Assembly (NCBI GenBank): GCA_963829995.1 | Contig: CAWHKW010000031.1 | Coordinates: 186,001-250,000, forward strand | Length of the DNA stretch: 64,000 nt | Reading direction: 5' to 3' | DNA from: JACCZX01 sp963829995 | Lineage (GTDB): Bacteria; Pseudomonadota; Gammaproteobacteria; Burkholderiales; Burkholderiaceae_F | Part shown: positions 33,736 to 42,691 of the stretch, one piece after another | Position numbering within the stretch: the first letter of the stretch is position 1 | Layout of the letters: each line of letters begins with the position of its first letter | Notes under the pieces: generated by a model | The model's input: the letters and a program-made list of their open reading frames with translations, nothing else | Told to the model about the DNA's origin: nothing | Databases searched by the model: none | Position numbers and translations under genes: made by a program

Positions 33736-34242
33736 TCAACGCCCTTGGCGCTCGAGAATGAATTCGGCGAGTGCTCTCACTGCGCCGCGCCCGCCGGGCT
33801 GCGGCGTGATCCAGTGAGCAGCGGACTTGGCAGCGTCGCAAGCGTCTGCAACCGTCACCGCAAAACCGGCCGATCGCATCGCGGGGAGGTCCGGCAGATC
33901 GTCGCCCATGTACCCGCAATCATCGCTGGCGATGGCTGCTTCGCCGAGCAGCGTTGCCAACGCACCTGCCTTGTCCGAACAGCCTTGCAACACGCGCGAA
34001 ATGTTGAGCTCTCGGGCGCGCGCCGAAACAATGTCGGAGCTGCGTGCCGACAACAGTGCGACCTCGACGCCATTGGCGACCAGCATCTTGATGCCATGCC
34101 CATCGCGCACATCGAATACCTTCATCGCTTCGCCTTGCGGGCCGTAGTAAAGCCGGCCATCGGTCAGAACACCATCCACATCGAGCACCATCAAACGTAC
34201 TCGAGCAGCACGTTGCTCGGCCGACAACGTCTTCGTCAGCAT
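33736..34242 (-). CDS. kdsC: 3-deoxy-D-manno-octulosonate 8-phosphate phosphatase
   Basis: A HAD-superfamily phosphatase of 168 residues that frees Kdo for LPS core synthesis. The motif LMVLDVDGVLTDGRLYYGPQG carries the two catalytic Asp. KVFDVRDGHGIKMLVANGVEVALLSAR is motif II, and the C-terminal metal motif is ASDDCGYMGDDLPDLPAM. It is a tetrameric cap-less HAD by family. Its ATG abuts the kdsD stop, so the two consecutive steps are co-expressed. Confidence 0.96.
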   Translation of the reverse strand: MLTKTLSAEQRAARVRLMVLDVDGVLTDGRLYYGPQGEAMKVFDVRDGHGIKMLVANGVEVALLSARSSDIVSARARELNISRVLQGCSDKAGALATLLGEAAIASDDCGYMGDDLPDLPAMRSAGFAVTVADACDAAKSAAHWITPQPGGRGAVRALAEFILERQGR

Positions 34243-35232
34243 TCAGATGACTTTCGCCGCCAGAAGATCGGGCATGCTCAACACGCCCACCAGTTGGCCG
34301 GATCGATCCACGGCCAGCAGCACGTTCTTGCGCCGCTGCTCCATCAGCTGCGCCGCCTCGGCGGCCAGACTGTCCGGAGAGATCGTCAGCGGCTGGCGCG
34401 TCATCACACCGGACACCTCGACATCGCGCACGTCACCTACGCGCTCGAGCAGCCGCCGCAAGTCGCCGTCCGTGAAGATGCCCGCCAGCTTCCCGCTTTG
34501 ATCGACCACCGCCGTTACACCGATCTGTTTGCGCGTGATTTCGTGCAGCGCATCCATCACGCTGGCGTCGCTGCCGACAATTGGAATCTGCGCCTCGGTT
34601 CGCATCACGTCGCGCACGTAGGTCAACAGCTTGCGGCCCAGCGCGCCGCCCGGATGAGCGCGCGCAAAGTCTTCCGGCCCGAAGCCACGTGCATCGAGGC
34701 ACGCAATCGCCAATGCGTCTCCCATCGCCAGCATTGCCGTGGTCGACGATGTCGGGGCGAGATTCAGCGGGCAAGCTTCCTTCTCGACGCGCACATCGAT
34801 GTGCACGTCCGCCAGTTTTGCAAGCGCGGAGGTTGAATTGCCGGTGATTGCGATCAGCGGCGTTCCCTGTCGCTTTGCAATCGGCAGCATCGTCAGCAAC
34901 TCGTCGCCTTCGCCGGAGTATGAAAGCGCCAGTAACACATCAACGCGTGTAATCATGCCGAGGTCGCCGTGTGCGGCTTCGGCGGCGTGCACGAACATCG
35001 ACGGTGTACCGGTCGAGGCGAGCGTGGCGGCAATCTTGCGCGCGATATGTCCGCTCTTGCCCACGCCGCTGACGACGACACGGCCGGTGCAAGCCAGCAA
35101 CAGATCGACAGCGTTGGAAAAGTCGCCGTCGATGCGGTCGGCCAGCGCGGCGACTGCCTGCGCTTCGATCTGCAACACCTCGCGGGCAAGTGCGAGTGCA
35201 CCGGGAGTCGCAACCAGGCTAGGAGAGGTCAC
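34243..35232 (-). CDS. kdsD: D-arabinose 5-phosphate isomerase (KpsF/GutQ family)
   Basis: A protein of about 329 residues. The SIS sugar-isomerase domain contains RVVVSGVGKSGHIARKIAATLASTG, TPSMFVHAAEAAHGDLGMI and LALSYSGEGDELL. Two C-terminal CBS domains follow (RDVMRTEAQIPIVGSDASV and SGVMTRQPLTISPDSLA). It converts ribulose 5-phosphate to arabinose 5-phosphate, the first Kdo step. The frame is open to 35442, but that would overlap the divergent antiporter gene, so I take GTG 35232. No clear ribosome site supports it. Confidence 0.94.
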   Translation of the reverse strand: MTSPSLVATPGALALAREVLQIEAQAVAALADRIDGDFSNAVDLLLACTGRVVVSGVGKSGHIARKIAATLASTGTPSMFVHAAEAAHGDLGMITRVDVLLALSYSGEGDELLTMLPIAKRQGTPLIAITGNSTSALAKLADVHIDVRVEKEACPLNLAPTSSTTAMLAMGDALAIACLDARGFGPEDFARAHPGGALGRKLLTYVRDVMRTEAQIPIVGSDASVMDALHEITRKQIGVTAVVDQSGKLAGIFTDGDLRRLLERVGDVRDVEVSGVMTRQPLTISPDSLAAEAAQLMEQRRKNVLLAVDRSGQLVGVLSMPDLLAAKVI

Positions 35233-35329
35233 GGAGTCTGAATGTGTCGGAGCCAGCGATAATACACCGCAACTTTCTTCTGGCACGGCTTTTGCTCTCG
35301 GCGCGTCCGCGAGCTCGGTTTGGTGATTT

Positions 35330-37312
35330 ATGACATCGGGTCTTGAGTTCGCGCTGTTGCTGTTGTCGTGCGTGGTGGGCGGCGTGGTCGCGTTTCGCCT
35401 GATGCATCTGCCGCCGCTGCTCGCGTATCTCACCGTCGGCATTCTGATCGGCCCGCACGCACTCGCGATGCTGCCCGACAGCGCCGATGCGCGCTATCTG
35501 GCGGAATTCGGAATCGTGTTCCTGATGTTCTCGATCGGCCTCGAGTTTTCGCTGGCCAAGCTCAGGGCAATGCGGCGCATCGTGCTTGGCTTGGGAGGCA
35601 CACAAGTTGTATTGACTATCTTGATGACGCTCGCGGCCGGATGGGCGATCGGCCGCTACTTCAACGTCGGGCTCGCGGGCGCGTTTGCGCTCGGCGGTGC
35701 GTTGGCAATGTCGTCGACCGCGATCGTGATGAAGATGCTGGCCGAGCGGATGCAGCTCGACAGCGAACACGGGCGGCGCATCGTCGGGGTGCTGCTGTTT
35801 CAGGATCTGGCCGTCGTTCCGCTGTTGGTGATCGTGCCGGCACTCAGTGCCGAAGCCGGCGAGTTGGCGCAGACCCTGGCCATCGCGCTTGCCAAGGCTA
35901 CGGTGCTGTTGACGCTGCTGCTCGTCGGCGGGCGGCGCGTGATGCGATGGTGGTTTCAGACCGTTGCGCGCCGCAAGTCCCAGGAGCTTTTCACGCTCAA
36001 CCTTCTGTTCGTCACGCTGGCACTGGCGTGGATGACCGAAATGGCCGGGCTGTCGCTGGCGCTTGGCGCGTTTATCGCCGGCATGCTGATTTCCGAAACG
36101 GAATTCAAGCATCGCGTCGAGGAGGACATCAAGCCGTTTCGCGATGTGTTGCTCGGCCTGTTCTTCGTAACGATCGGCATGCTGCTGAACGTGCGCGTCG
36201 TGATCGACAATTTTGGCTGGGTGATGCTCGCCCTGGTGTTCCCGGTTGCGTTCAAATTCAGTCTGATATTCCTTCTGGCGCGTGGCTTTGGCGCGACTGC
36301 TGCGACGGCGATCCGGTCCGCGCTTGCGCTCGCTACGGCAGGCGAGTTTGGATTTGTGTTGCTCGGGCAGGCCGGCCGCCTCGGCCTTTTGGATCCGTTG
36401 GTGCTGCAGGTCGTGCTGGCGGCGATGCTGCTTTCGATGATCGCAGCACCGCTCTTATTGCAGTACTCCGATCGCATCGTGCTGCGACTGGTGTCGTCAG
36501 AGTGGCTGGTCAAATCACTGCAGATCGCAAACATCGCGAAGCAAGCGATCGCGATCGACAAACATGTCGTGATCTGCGGCTTCGGGCGCAGTGGGCAGCA
36601 CCTTGCCAAGATGCTCGAGCAGGAAAGCATCGCGTTCGTCGCTCTCGATCTCGATCCCGACCTCGTGCGCGAGGCCGGCGCTGCCGGTGAGTCGGTGGTC
36701 TACGGCGATGCGGGGCGGCGCGAAGCGCTGGTGGCGGCCGGCATTGCGCGCGCTTCCGCACTGGTGATCACCTACGACGATACGGAGTCGGCGTTGAAGG
36801 TCCTTTATCACGCGCACGAACTGAATCCGAGTCTGGCGGTGATCGTGCGCACGCAGGACGATCATGACCTCGAACGGCTGACGCGTGCCGGCGCCACCGA
36901 GGTCGTGCCGGAAATTCTCGAAGGAAGCCTGATGCTGGGCTCGCATGCGCTGGTGCTGCTGGGCGTCCCGTTGTCCCGCGTCGTCAAGCGCGTGCGCGAG
37001 GCGCGCGATCAGCGCTATCGCCTGTTGCGCGGGCATTTTCACAGCATCGGCGACGACGAGGACGCCATCGACGACGATGAAAACCAGCGCCTGCATTCCG
37101 TGCTGATCGATGCGGATGCAGCGGCAGTGGGCAAAGCGCTCCGCGATCTCGATTTGACCGCAATCGGCGCTGAAGCCACGTCGGTGCGGCGGCGTGGAAT
37201 TCGCGGCGCCGATCCGAGCCCCGACACGCGATTGCAGGCGGGCGATGTCGTGGTGCTGCGTGGCGTTTCCGAAGCGTTGGAACTGGCCGAGCGACGGCTA
37301 CGGCGAAAATAG
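35330..37312 (+). CDS. Kef-type monovalent cation:proton antiporter (CPA2) with TrkA-N domain
   Basis: A protein of 660 residues. The first 380 residues form about 12 membrane helices of the Na+/H+ exchanger type, including HLPPLLAYLTVGILIGPHAL and GIVFLMFSIGLEFSLAKLR. A TrkA-N Rossmann domain follows (HVVICGFGRSGQHLAKMLEQ, about residues 407-426), then a TrkA-C domain at the end. It resembles KefB/KefC/YbaL, potassium efflux systems that protect against electrophiles or regulate pH. It is divergent from kdsD, the usual neighbour. Glutathione gating cannot be judged. Confidence 0.92.
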   Translation: MTSGLEFALLLLSCVVGGVVAFRLMHLPPLLAYLTVGILIGPHALAMLPDSADARYLAEFGIVFLMFSIGLEFSLAKLRAMRRIVLGLGGTQVVLTILMTLAAGWAIGRYFNVGLAGAFALGGALAMSSTAIVMKMLAERMQLDSEHGRRIVGVLLFQDLAVVPLLVIVPALSAEAGELAQTLAIALAKATVLLTLLLVGGRRVMRWWFQTVARRKSQELFTLNLLFVTLALAWMTEMAGLSLALGAFIAGMLISETEFKHRVEEDIKPFRDVLLGLFFVTIGMLLNVRVVIDNFGWVMLALVFPVAFKFSLIFLLARGFGATAATAIRSALALATAGEFGFVLLGQAGRLGLLDPLVLQVVLAAMLLSMIAAPLLLQYSDRIVLRLVSSEWLVKSLQIANIAKQAIAIDKHVVICGFGRSGQHLAKMLEQESIAFVALDLDPDLVREAGAAGESVVYGDAGRREALVAAGIARASALVITYDDTESALKVLYHAHELNPSLAVIVRTQDDHDLERLTRAGATEVVPEILEGSLMLGSHALVLLGVPLSRVVKRVREARDQRYRLLRGHFHSIGDDEDAIDDDENQRLHSVLIDADAAAVGKALRDLDLTAIGAEATSVRRRGIRGADPSPDTRLQAGDVVVLRGVSEALELAERRLRRK

Positions 37313-37371
37313 CCTTTGAACTGATGCTCCCAGCGGGAACGTTTAGCGCCGCTGCACGCAATAGCCGTTAG

Positions 37372-38016
37372 ATGAGCAACGCGAGGAGCTCCGTGGCTTT
37401 CGATCCATCCGGGTACGCAGCGTCTGCCCGCGCGCCGCAAGCGTCCGTGCTCGATGCAGAGGAGCACGTCGACGAAGTTCACGTGCTTCGGTCCGCCTGG
37501 TCAGGCGACGAAAGAGCATTTACTGCGCTCTATCGTTTGCACCAGGCAGCCGTGTATCGCTTCGCCTGGCTTCTGACGGGGTCTGCGGCCCAGGCGGCCG
37601 ACATAACGCAGGACGTGTTCGTCGAACTGCTCAGCGCTCCCAACGGATATGACGCCTCGCGTGGATCGCTCGCGGCATACCTGTGCGGCATCGCGCGCTT
37701 TCGAGCGTATCGCACGATGGATTCGCGGCTGCAGAGTGTCGACGATTTCGACGCTTTGGTCGAAGCGCATGCCGCGCACGACGCGCCTGTGCTGCCGCAA
37801 GAGCGATTGGAGCGGTCGCGCGCGCTGCAAGCGTTGTACGGCGCGATCCGCAAGCTGCCGCCAATCTTTCGCGAGGTGCTGATTCTGGTCGAGCTGCAGG
37901 AAATGTCGTATGCCGATACTGCCGCGATCGCGGGCATCGAGCTAGGAACGGTGCGCTCGCGGCTGTCGCGCGCCAAGTCGAGATTGGCGCAGTTGCTGAA
38001 CGAAGAAGTTGCATAG
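37372..38016 (+). CDS. ECF-type RNA polymerase sigma factor
   Basis: A protein of 214 residues. Sigma region 2 covers FTALYRLHQAAVYRFAWLLTG and AADITQDVFVELL, and region 4 (PPIFREVLILVELQEMSYADTAAIAG, then LGTVRSRLSRAKSRL) is a standard ECF helix-turn-helix. The first 40 residues are an extra disordered tail. Fourteen bases separate it from a putative anti-sigma gene and a secreted protein gene follows, forming a three-gene unit. A GGAAC at 37336-37340 could be part of an autoregulatory ECF promoter. Confidence 0.93.
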   Translation: MSNARSSVAFDPSGYAASARAPQASVLDAEEHVDEVHVLRSAWSGDERAFTALYRLHQAAVYRFAWLLTGSAAQAADITQDVFVELLSAPNGYDASRGSLAAYLCGIARFRAYRTMDSRLQSVDDFDALVEAHAAHDAPVLPQERLERSRALQALYGAIRKLPPIFREVLILVELQEMSYADTAAIAGIELGTVRSRLSRAKSRLAQLLNEEVA

Positions 38017-38030
38017 GCGGGGGCGAAGCG

Positions 38031-38537
38031 ATGGAACACAAGAGACTCGACGATTGGCTAAGTGCAGCCCGAACGGACCTCGCGCAGCGCCCGCTCGATC
38101 CGCTGGCCGAACAACAATTGCTGTCGCGCGTCCGCGAGATGAGGGCGCTGCAGTCGGTCGCCGCCACGCGAATCGACATCGTCGGGCCAGAGCGCCGCGC
38201 ATCGCGCCGCCAACCCCGCTTCGCTTTCCTTGGGTGGCGCGGTTGGCGCAGTGCGGCGCTGGCTGGCGTAACAACGCTTGTCATTGCACTGGCCATCGCG
38301 ATGCTGGCGCCCGACGCGCCGCAGCGCGCCGCAGAAGTGCGCACGCCATTTCTTGCCTTGGTCGCTTCTGACGCCATGGCGGCGGAGCCCGCGGTAATCG
38401 TTTCGTCACAGGTGGCAGCCGCGACGCTGTCCGAATACGGCCTGCCCGTTGATCCGGCGCGTGCCGACGAGCCGATCAGAGCGGAGTTCCTGTTATCGCC
38501 GACCGGTCTGGTCCTGGCCGTGCGCTTTGCTGAATGA
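38031..38537 (+). CDS. Putative anti-sigma factor with one membrane helix
   Basis: A protein of 168 residues beginning MEHKRLDDWLSAARTDLAQ. A soluble N-terminal part of about 80 residues is followed by one transmembrane helix (SAALAGVTTLVIALAIAML) and a periplasmic part of about 65 residues. This layout and its place directly after an ECF sigma gene suggest a membrane anti-sigma factor. There is no zinc-binding H-x3-C-x2-C motif, so it is not of the ZAS type. Its stop overlaps an upstream ATG of the next gene. The role is inferred from context. Confidence 0.65.
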   Translation: MEHKRLDDWLSAARTDLAQRPLDPLAEQQLLSRVREMRALQSVAATRIDIVGPERRASRRQPRFAFLGWRGWRSAALAGVTTLVIALAIAMLAPDAPQRAAEVRTPFLALVASDAMAAEPAVIVSSQVAAATLSEYGLPVDPARADEPIRAEFLLSPTGLVLAVRFAE

Positions 38538-38548
38538 AAGGAAACGTG

Positions 38549-39637
38549 ATGTCGAAAGTGATTCTTGCGGTCTGTTTGTTGACAGCGTCGGTTGTCGCGC
38601 GCGCGCAGACAGCCGCTCCGCCAGCTCCGCCGCCTCCCGTGCCGCCTGCACCTCCGACACCAGCGATTGCACCGCTACCCCCCGTGTTTCCATTCGGCGG
38701 CGGCGACGACGTGATGATGTTCGTATCGTCCGAGCTCGGAGGCCGCAGCGTGATCAAGGGCGCGCCCTATGCGGCCACTGCAGTCAACGAAACGCGTCAA
38801 GTGCTCAATGACGGCAATCGCATCGAACGCAGCTCGTCGACCAGGCTGTATCGCGACAGTCAGGGGCGAACTCGGCAGGAGCAGGCAAGCGGTGCGGTGT
38901 TCATCAACGATGTTGTCGCGGGCAAGGGTTACGTACTGAACCCGCAGCGGCAAAGCGCGCGCGAGCTCAGGATTCCACATCGGCTGCAAGCGCCACCGGC
39001 GCCTCCCGTGCCCCCGGTACCCGCCGTGCCGCCGGCCGGAGCCACGCCTGCGCCGCCGCAGCCGCCCAAGCCGCACTCGCAAATGAGCGCGGAGGAGGCG
39101 CGCTCATGGGGCGACGAGATGCGGCGCTGGGCGCGTGGAATGGCTGACCGGATGCGCGGCGAGCAGCACTCCGCACGAGAAGGCGACAACGTTGTCATCT
39201 CGCGCAGTATCACGCGCAGCGAACCATCCGACGCTTCGGACCTGCGCACCGACCACGTCGAAGTGATCCGAATGGGAGATGGGCGTGGTGCGTTTACTTC
39301 GATGCCTTCGACGATGCTGCCTCCCCCCGGACCGGGAACCACGACGCCGCTTGGCAGTCGCGAGTTCGACGGCGTGCGCGCTGAGGGTAAGAAGACAACG
39401 TGGACGATTCCGGCCGGACGTATTGGTAACAAACTGCCGATCGAGATCGTGTCGGAGCGCTGGCATGCGCCCGATTTAAACGTCGTCGTTTTCACACGCC
39501 ATGCGGACCCGCGCACCGGCGAGCGTATTTATCGGTTGGAGAACATCAAGCGCGAAGAACCAAGTGCGGAGTTGTTCAAAGTGCCGGCGGAATATGCATT
39601 GAAGGCCGGTCCGGCGGCGCGTGCCGAACGCAGGTAG
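38549..39637 (+). CDS. Secreted proline-rich protein in an ECF sigma operon
   Basis: A protein of 362 residues. I start it at ATG 38549, which has AAGGAAAC just upstream; ATG 38534 would overlap the previous gene. A signal peptide (MSKVILAVCLLTASVVARAQ) is followed by a Pro/Ala run of about 30 residues. Next comes a domain with DGNRIERSSSTRLYRDSQGRTRQEQ, then a second Pro-rich linker and a C-terminal domain. The DGNRI...YRDS.GRTR pattern recurs in unclassified exported proteins, especially in Acidobacteria, as far as I recall. It is probably a cell-envelope protein controlled by the ECF factor. Confidence 0.7.
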   Translation: MSKVILAVCLLTASVVARAQTAAPPAPPPPVPPAPPTPAIAPLPPVFPFGGGDDVMMFVSSELGGRSVIKGAPYAATAVNETRQVLNDGNRIERSSSTRLYRDSQGRTRQEQASGAVFINDVVAGKGYVLNPQRQSARELRIPHRLQAPPAPPVPPVPAVPPAGATPAPPQPPKPHSQMSAEEARSWGDEMRRWARGMADRMRGEQHSAREGDNVVISRSITRSEPSDASDLRTDHVEVIRMGDGRGAFTSMPSTMLPPPGPGTTTPLGSREFDGVRAEGKKTTWTIPAGRIGNKLPIEIVSERWHAPDLNVVVFTRHADPRTGERIYRLENIKREEPSAELFKVPAEYALKAGPAARAERR

Positions 39638-39656
39638 CAGAAATTTTTAACCGGAA

Positions 39657-42563
39657 TCAGCCGGCGACCGCTGCCGGCTCCATCCTGCGCTGCCGCCGCA
39701 AGACCGTCGCGAGATATCGGCCGGTATAACTTTGTTCGCTGGCCGCCACGACCTCGGGCGCCCCGCTGGCGATGATTTCGCCGCCGCCGCCGCCGCCTTC
39801 GGGGCCGAGGTCGATCACCCAGTCGGCCGTCTTGATCACATCGAGGTTGTGTTCGATCACGATCACCGTGTTGCCCGTGTCGCGCAGCTGGTGCAGCACC
39901 TTCAGCAACAACGCAATGTCATGAAAGTGCAATCCGGTGGTGGGCTCGTCGAGTATGTACAGCGTGCGGCCCGTGTCGCGCTTCGACAATTCAAGCGACA
40001 GCTTCACGCGCTGTGCTTCGCCGCCGGATAGCGTCACCGCGCTCTGACCGAGCTTGATGTAGGCGAGCCCGACGTCGATCAGTGTTTGCAGCTTGCGCGC
40101 GATGCTCGGCACCGCGTTGAAAAACTCGAATGCATCTTCGACCGTCGAGTCGAGCACATCGGCGATGCTCCTGCCCTTGTAGTGCACTTCGAGCGTTTCG
40201 CGGTTGTAGCGCTTGCCGTGGCAGATATCGCACGGCACGTACACGTCGGGCAAGAAATGCATCTCGACCTTGATGACGCCGTCACCCTGGCACGTTTCGC
40301 AGCGCCCGCCCTTGACGTTGAACGAGAAGCGCCCCGCCTCGTAGCCACGCTCGCGCGCGGTCGGCGTTTCTGCAAACAGCTCTCGAATCGGCGTGAACAG
40401 TCCCGTGTAGGTGGCCGGGTTCGAGCGCGGCGTACGCCCGATCGCGCTTTGATCGACATTGATCACCTTGTCGAAATTTTCGAGCCCGTCGATCGATTCG
40501 TACGGCGCCGGTTCGGCCGACGAGTCGTATAGATGACGCGCGACTGCGGCGTACAACGTGTCGTTGATCAAAGTCGACTTGCCGGAGCCCGAAACGCCGG
40601 TCACGCATGTCAACAGCCCGACTGGAATCTCCAGTGTTACGTCCTTCAGATTGTTGCCTTGCGCCCCCGTGACTTTCAGCCACGTCGTAAACGGCGGTGT
40701 GCGGTCATTCGGTATCTGAATCTGTCGCCGGCCGGACAGATACTGGCCGGTCAACGAGTTCGGATCGTCCAGCACGTCGGCAAGCTCGCCTTGCGCAATG
40801 ACTTCGCCCCCGTGCACGCCCGCGCCCGGCCCCATATCGACCACATAGTCGGCGGCGCGAATTGCATCTTCATCGTGCTCGACGACGATCACCGTGTTGC
40901 CGAAGTCGCGCAAGTGCTTCAGCGTATCGATCAGGCGCCCGTTGTCGCGTTGATGCAGGCCGATGGATGGCTCATCGAGCACGTACATCACGCCCGTGAG
41001 GCCGGAGCCGATCTGCGATGCGAGGCGGATTCGCTGTGACTCGCCGCCCGACAGCGTTTCGGCGGACCGGTCGAGCGACAGGTAGTCCAATCCGACGTTG
41101 ACCAGGAAGCGCAGCCGCGAACCGATTTCCTTGATGATCCGGCCCGCGATCTCTTTTTTCGATCCGGCGAAATCGAGCCGCTCGAAATACTCAAAAGCTT
41201 CGCGCAGCGGAGCCGCCGCGATCTGGTAAATGCCGCGCCGGTTGGCGCCTTCGCCGATAAACACATTGCGTGCTTCGCGCCGCAGTCGTGTTCCTTCACA
41301 CACCGGACATGGATGTCGGCTGCGCAGCTTGCCGAGCTCTTCGCGCACTACCGGCGAATCGGTTTCGCGAAAGCGCCTTTGCAGATTCGGAATGACGCCC
41401 TCGAATGGGTGTCGCCGCACCATTTTGCGGCCGCGTTCGTTCGTGTATGAAAACGCAATCTCGACCGTGCCCGATCCATTGATAACTACGTTTTGCACGG
41501 CCTGCGGCAACGTCCCAAACGGTGCGTCGATGTCAAAGCCATAGTGCTGCGCGAGCGTCGCCAGCATCTGGAAGTAATACTGGTTGCGCGCGTCCCAACC
41601 CTTGATCGCACCACTCGCCAGCGACAGTTCGGGATGCGCAACGACACGGCTCTCGTCGAAGGTGTCGACCTGGCCGATGCCGTCACACGCTTCGCACGCG
41701 CCCATCGGATTGTTGAATGAAAACAACCTCGGCTCGAGCTCGGACAACGAGTAGTCGCACTCGGGGCACGCAAAACGGCTTGAAAACAGCGTCTCGCGCC
41801 CGTCGTCCAGATCAAGCAACAGCGCGCGGCCATCGGCCAGGCGCAGCGCGGTTTCGAACGATTCGGCGAGTCTCTGCTTCGCGTCGACGCGAATCTTCAG
41901 GCGATCGACCACCACATCGAGCGAATGCTTTTCGGTTTTCTTCAGCGGCGGCAAAGCGTCGGCTTCGACGACCGCACCGTCGATGCGAAAGCGCACGAAG
42001 CCCTGCGTTTGCATGTCGTCGAAAAATTCGGCGAATTCGCCTTTGCGTTCGCGGATCACCGGCGCCAGCACCATCACGCGGGTGTCGGCCGGCAGCCGCA
42101 AAGCGGTATCGACCATCTGCGAAATGCTCTGCGACTGCAGCGGTAGTTTGTGGATCGGACAATAGGGAGTGCCCACGCGGGCGTACAGCAGGCGCAGATA
42201 GTCGTGAATTTCGGTGACGGTGCCGACGGTCGAGCGCGGATTGTGGGATGCCGAGCGCTGCTCGATCGAAATCGCCGGTGAAAGTCCTTCGATCAGATCG
42301 ACGTCGGGCTTCTCCATCAGCTGCAAAAACTGGCGCGCGTAAGCGGACAGCGATTCGACGTAGCGGCGCTGGCCTTCCGCATACAAGGTGTCGAACGCAA
42401 GCGAGGATTTGCCGGAGCCCGACAGCCCCGTGATCACGATCAGCCGATGCCGCGGGAGATCGAGATCAATGTTCTTCAGATTGTGGGTGCGTGCGCCCCG
42501 CACTCTGATTTCTCCGGTGCCGATAAGGTTCAGAGTTTCGGCGCTGGTGCGGCCTGCGCTCAT
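39657..42563 (-). CDS. uvrA: Excinuclease ABC subunit A
   Basis: A protein of 968 residues. There are two ABC ATPase modules: the first P-loop is VITGLSGSGKSSLAFDTLY, the second GVSGSGKSTLINDTLY. Signature motifs are TLSGGESQRIRLASQIGSG and TLSGGEAQRVKLSLELSKR. Zinc-finger Cys pairs occur in CPVCEGTR and in CETCQGDG...CDICHGK. UvrA finds DNA damage with UvrB in nucleotide excision repair. It is about 25 residues longer than the E. coli protein, partly at the N-terminus. I see no convincing LexA box in the 128 bases before it. Confidence 0.98.
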   Translation of the reverse strand: MSAGRTSAETLNLIGTGEIRVRGARTHNLKNIDLDLPRHRLIVITGLSGSGKSSLAFDTLYAEGQRRYVESLSAYARQFLQLMEKPDVDLIEGLSPAISIEQRSASHNPRSTVGTVTEIHDYLRLLYARVGTPYCPIHKLPLQSQSISQMVDTALRLPADTRVMVLAPVIRERKGEFAEFFDDMQTQGFVRFRIDGAVVEADALPPLKKTEKHSLDVVVDRLKIRVDAKQRLAESFETALRLADGRALLLDLDDGRETLFSSRFACPECDYSLSELEPRLFSFNNPMGACEACDGIGQVDTFDESRVVAHPELSLASGAIKGWDARNQYYFQMLATLAQHYGFDIDAPFGTLPQAVQNVVINGSGTVEIAFSYTNERGRKMVRRHPFEGVIPNLQRRFRETDSPVVREELGKLRSRHPCPVCEGTRLRREARNVFIGEGANRRGIYQIAAAPLREAFEYFERLDFAGSKKEIAGRIIKEIGSRLRFLVNVGLDYLSLDRSAETLSGGESQRIRLASQIGSGLTGVMYVLDEPSIGLHQRDNGRLIDTLKHLRDFGNTVIVVEHDEDAIRAADYVVDMGPGAGVHGGEVIAQGELADVLDDPNSLTGQYLSGRRQIQIPNDRTPPFTTWLKVTGAQGNNLKDVTLEIPVGLLTCVTGVSGSGKSTLINDTLYAAVARHLYDSSAEPAPYESIDGLENFDKVINVDQSAIGRTPRSNPATYTGLFTPIRELFAETPTARERGYEAGRFSFNVKGGRCETCQGDGVIKVEMHFLPDVYVPCDICHGKRYNRETLEVHYKGRSIADVLDSTVEDAFEFFNAVPSIARKLQTLIDVGLAYIKLGQSAVTLSGGEAQRVKLSLELSKRDTGRTLYILDEPTTGLHFHDIALLLKVLHQLRDTGNTVIVIEHNLDVIKTADWVIDLGPEGGGGGGEIIASGAPEVVAASEQSYTGRYLATVLRRQRRMEPAAVAG

Positions 42564-42691
42564 CGCTTGCTTTGGATAGTGAACATGCGAAAAAGAAGGG
42601 CAACTTGTTACTATAACTACAAAGCAGCACGCGACCTCGCATGTAGCCTGATCTGCTCAGCTGCGGCACGCGATTCCTTCCCAGTTCCGGC

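Noticed and set aside
33733..34836. Open frame of 367 codons opposite kdsC and kdsD
   Set aside because: Antisense artefact of GC-rich codon bias; the Kdo genes are unmistakable on the other strand.
42564..42691. LexA (SOS) box upstream of uvrA
   Set aside because: I looked for CTGT-N8-ACAG on both strands of the gap and found no convincing match.
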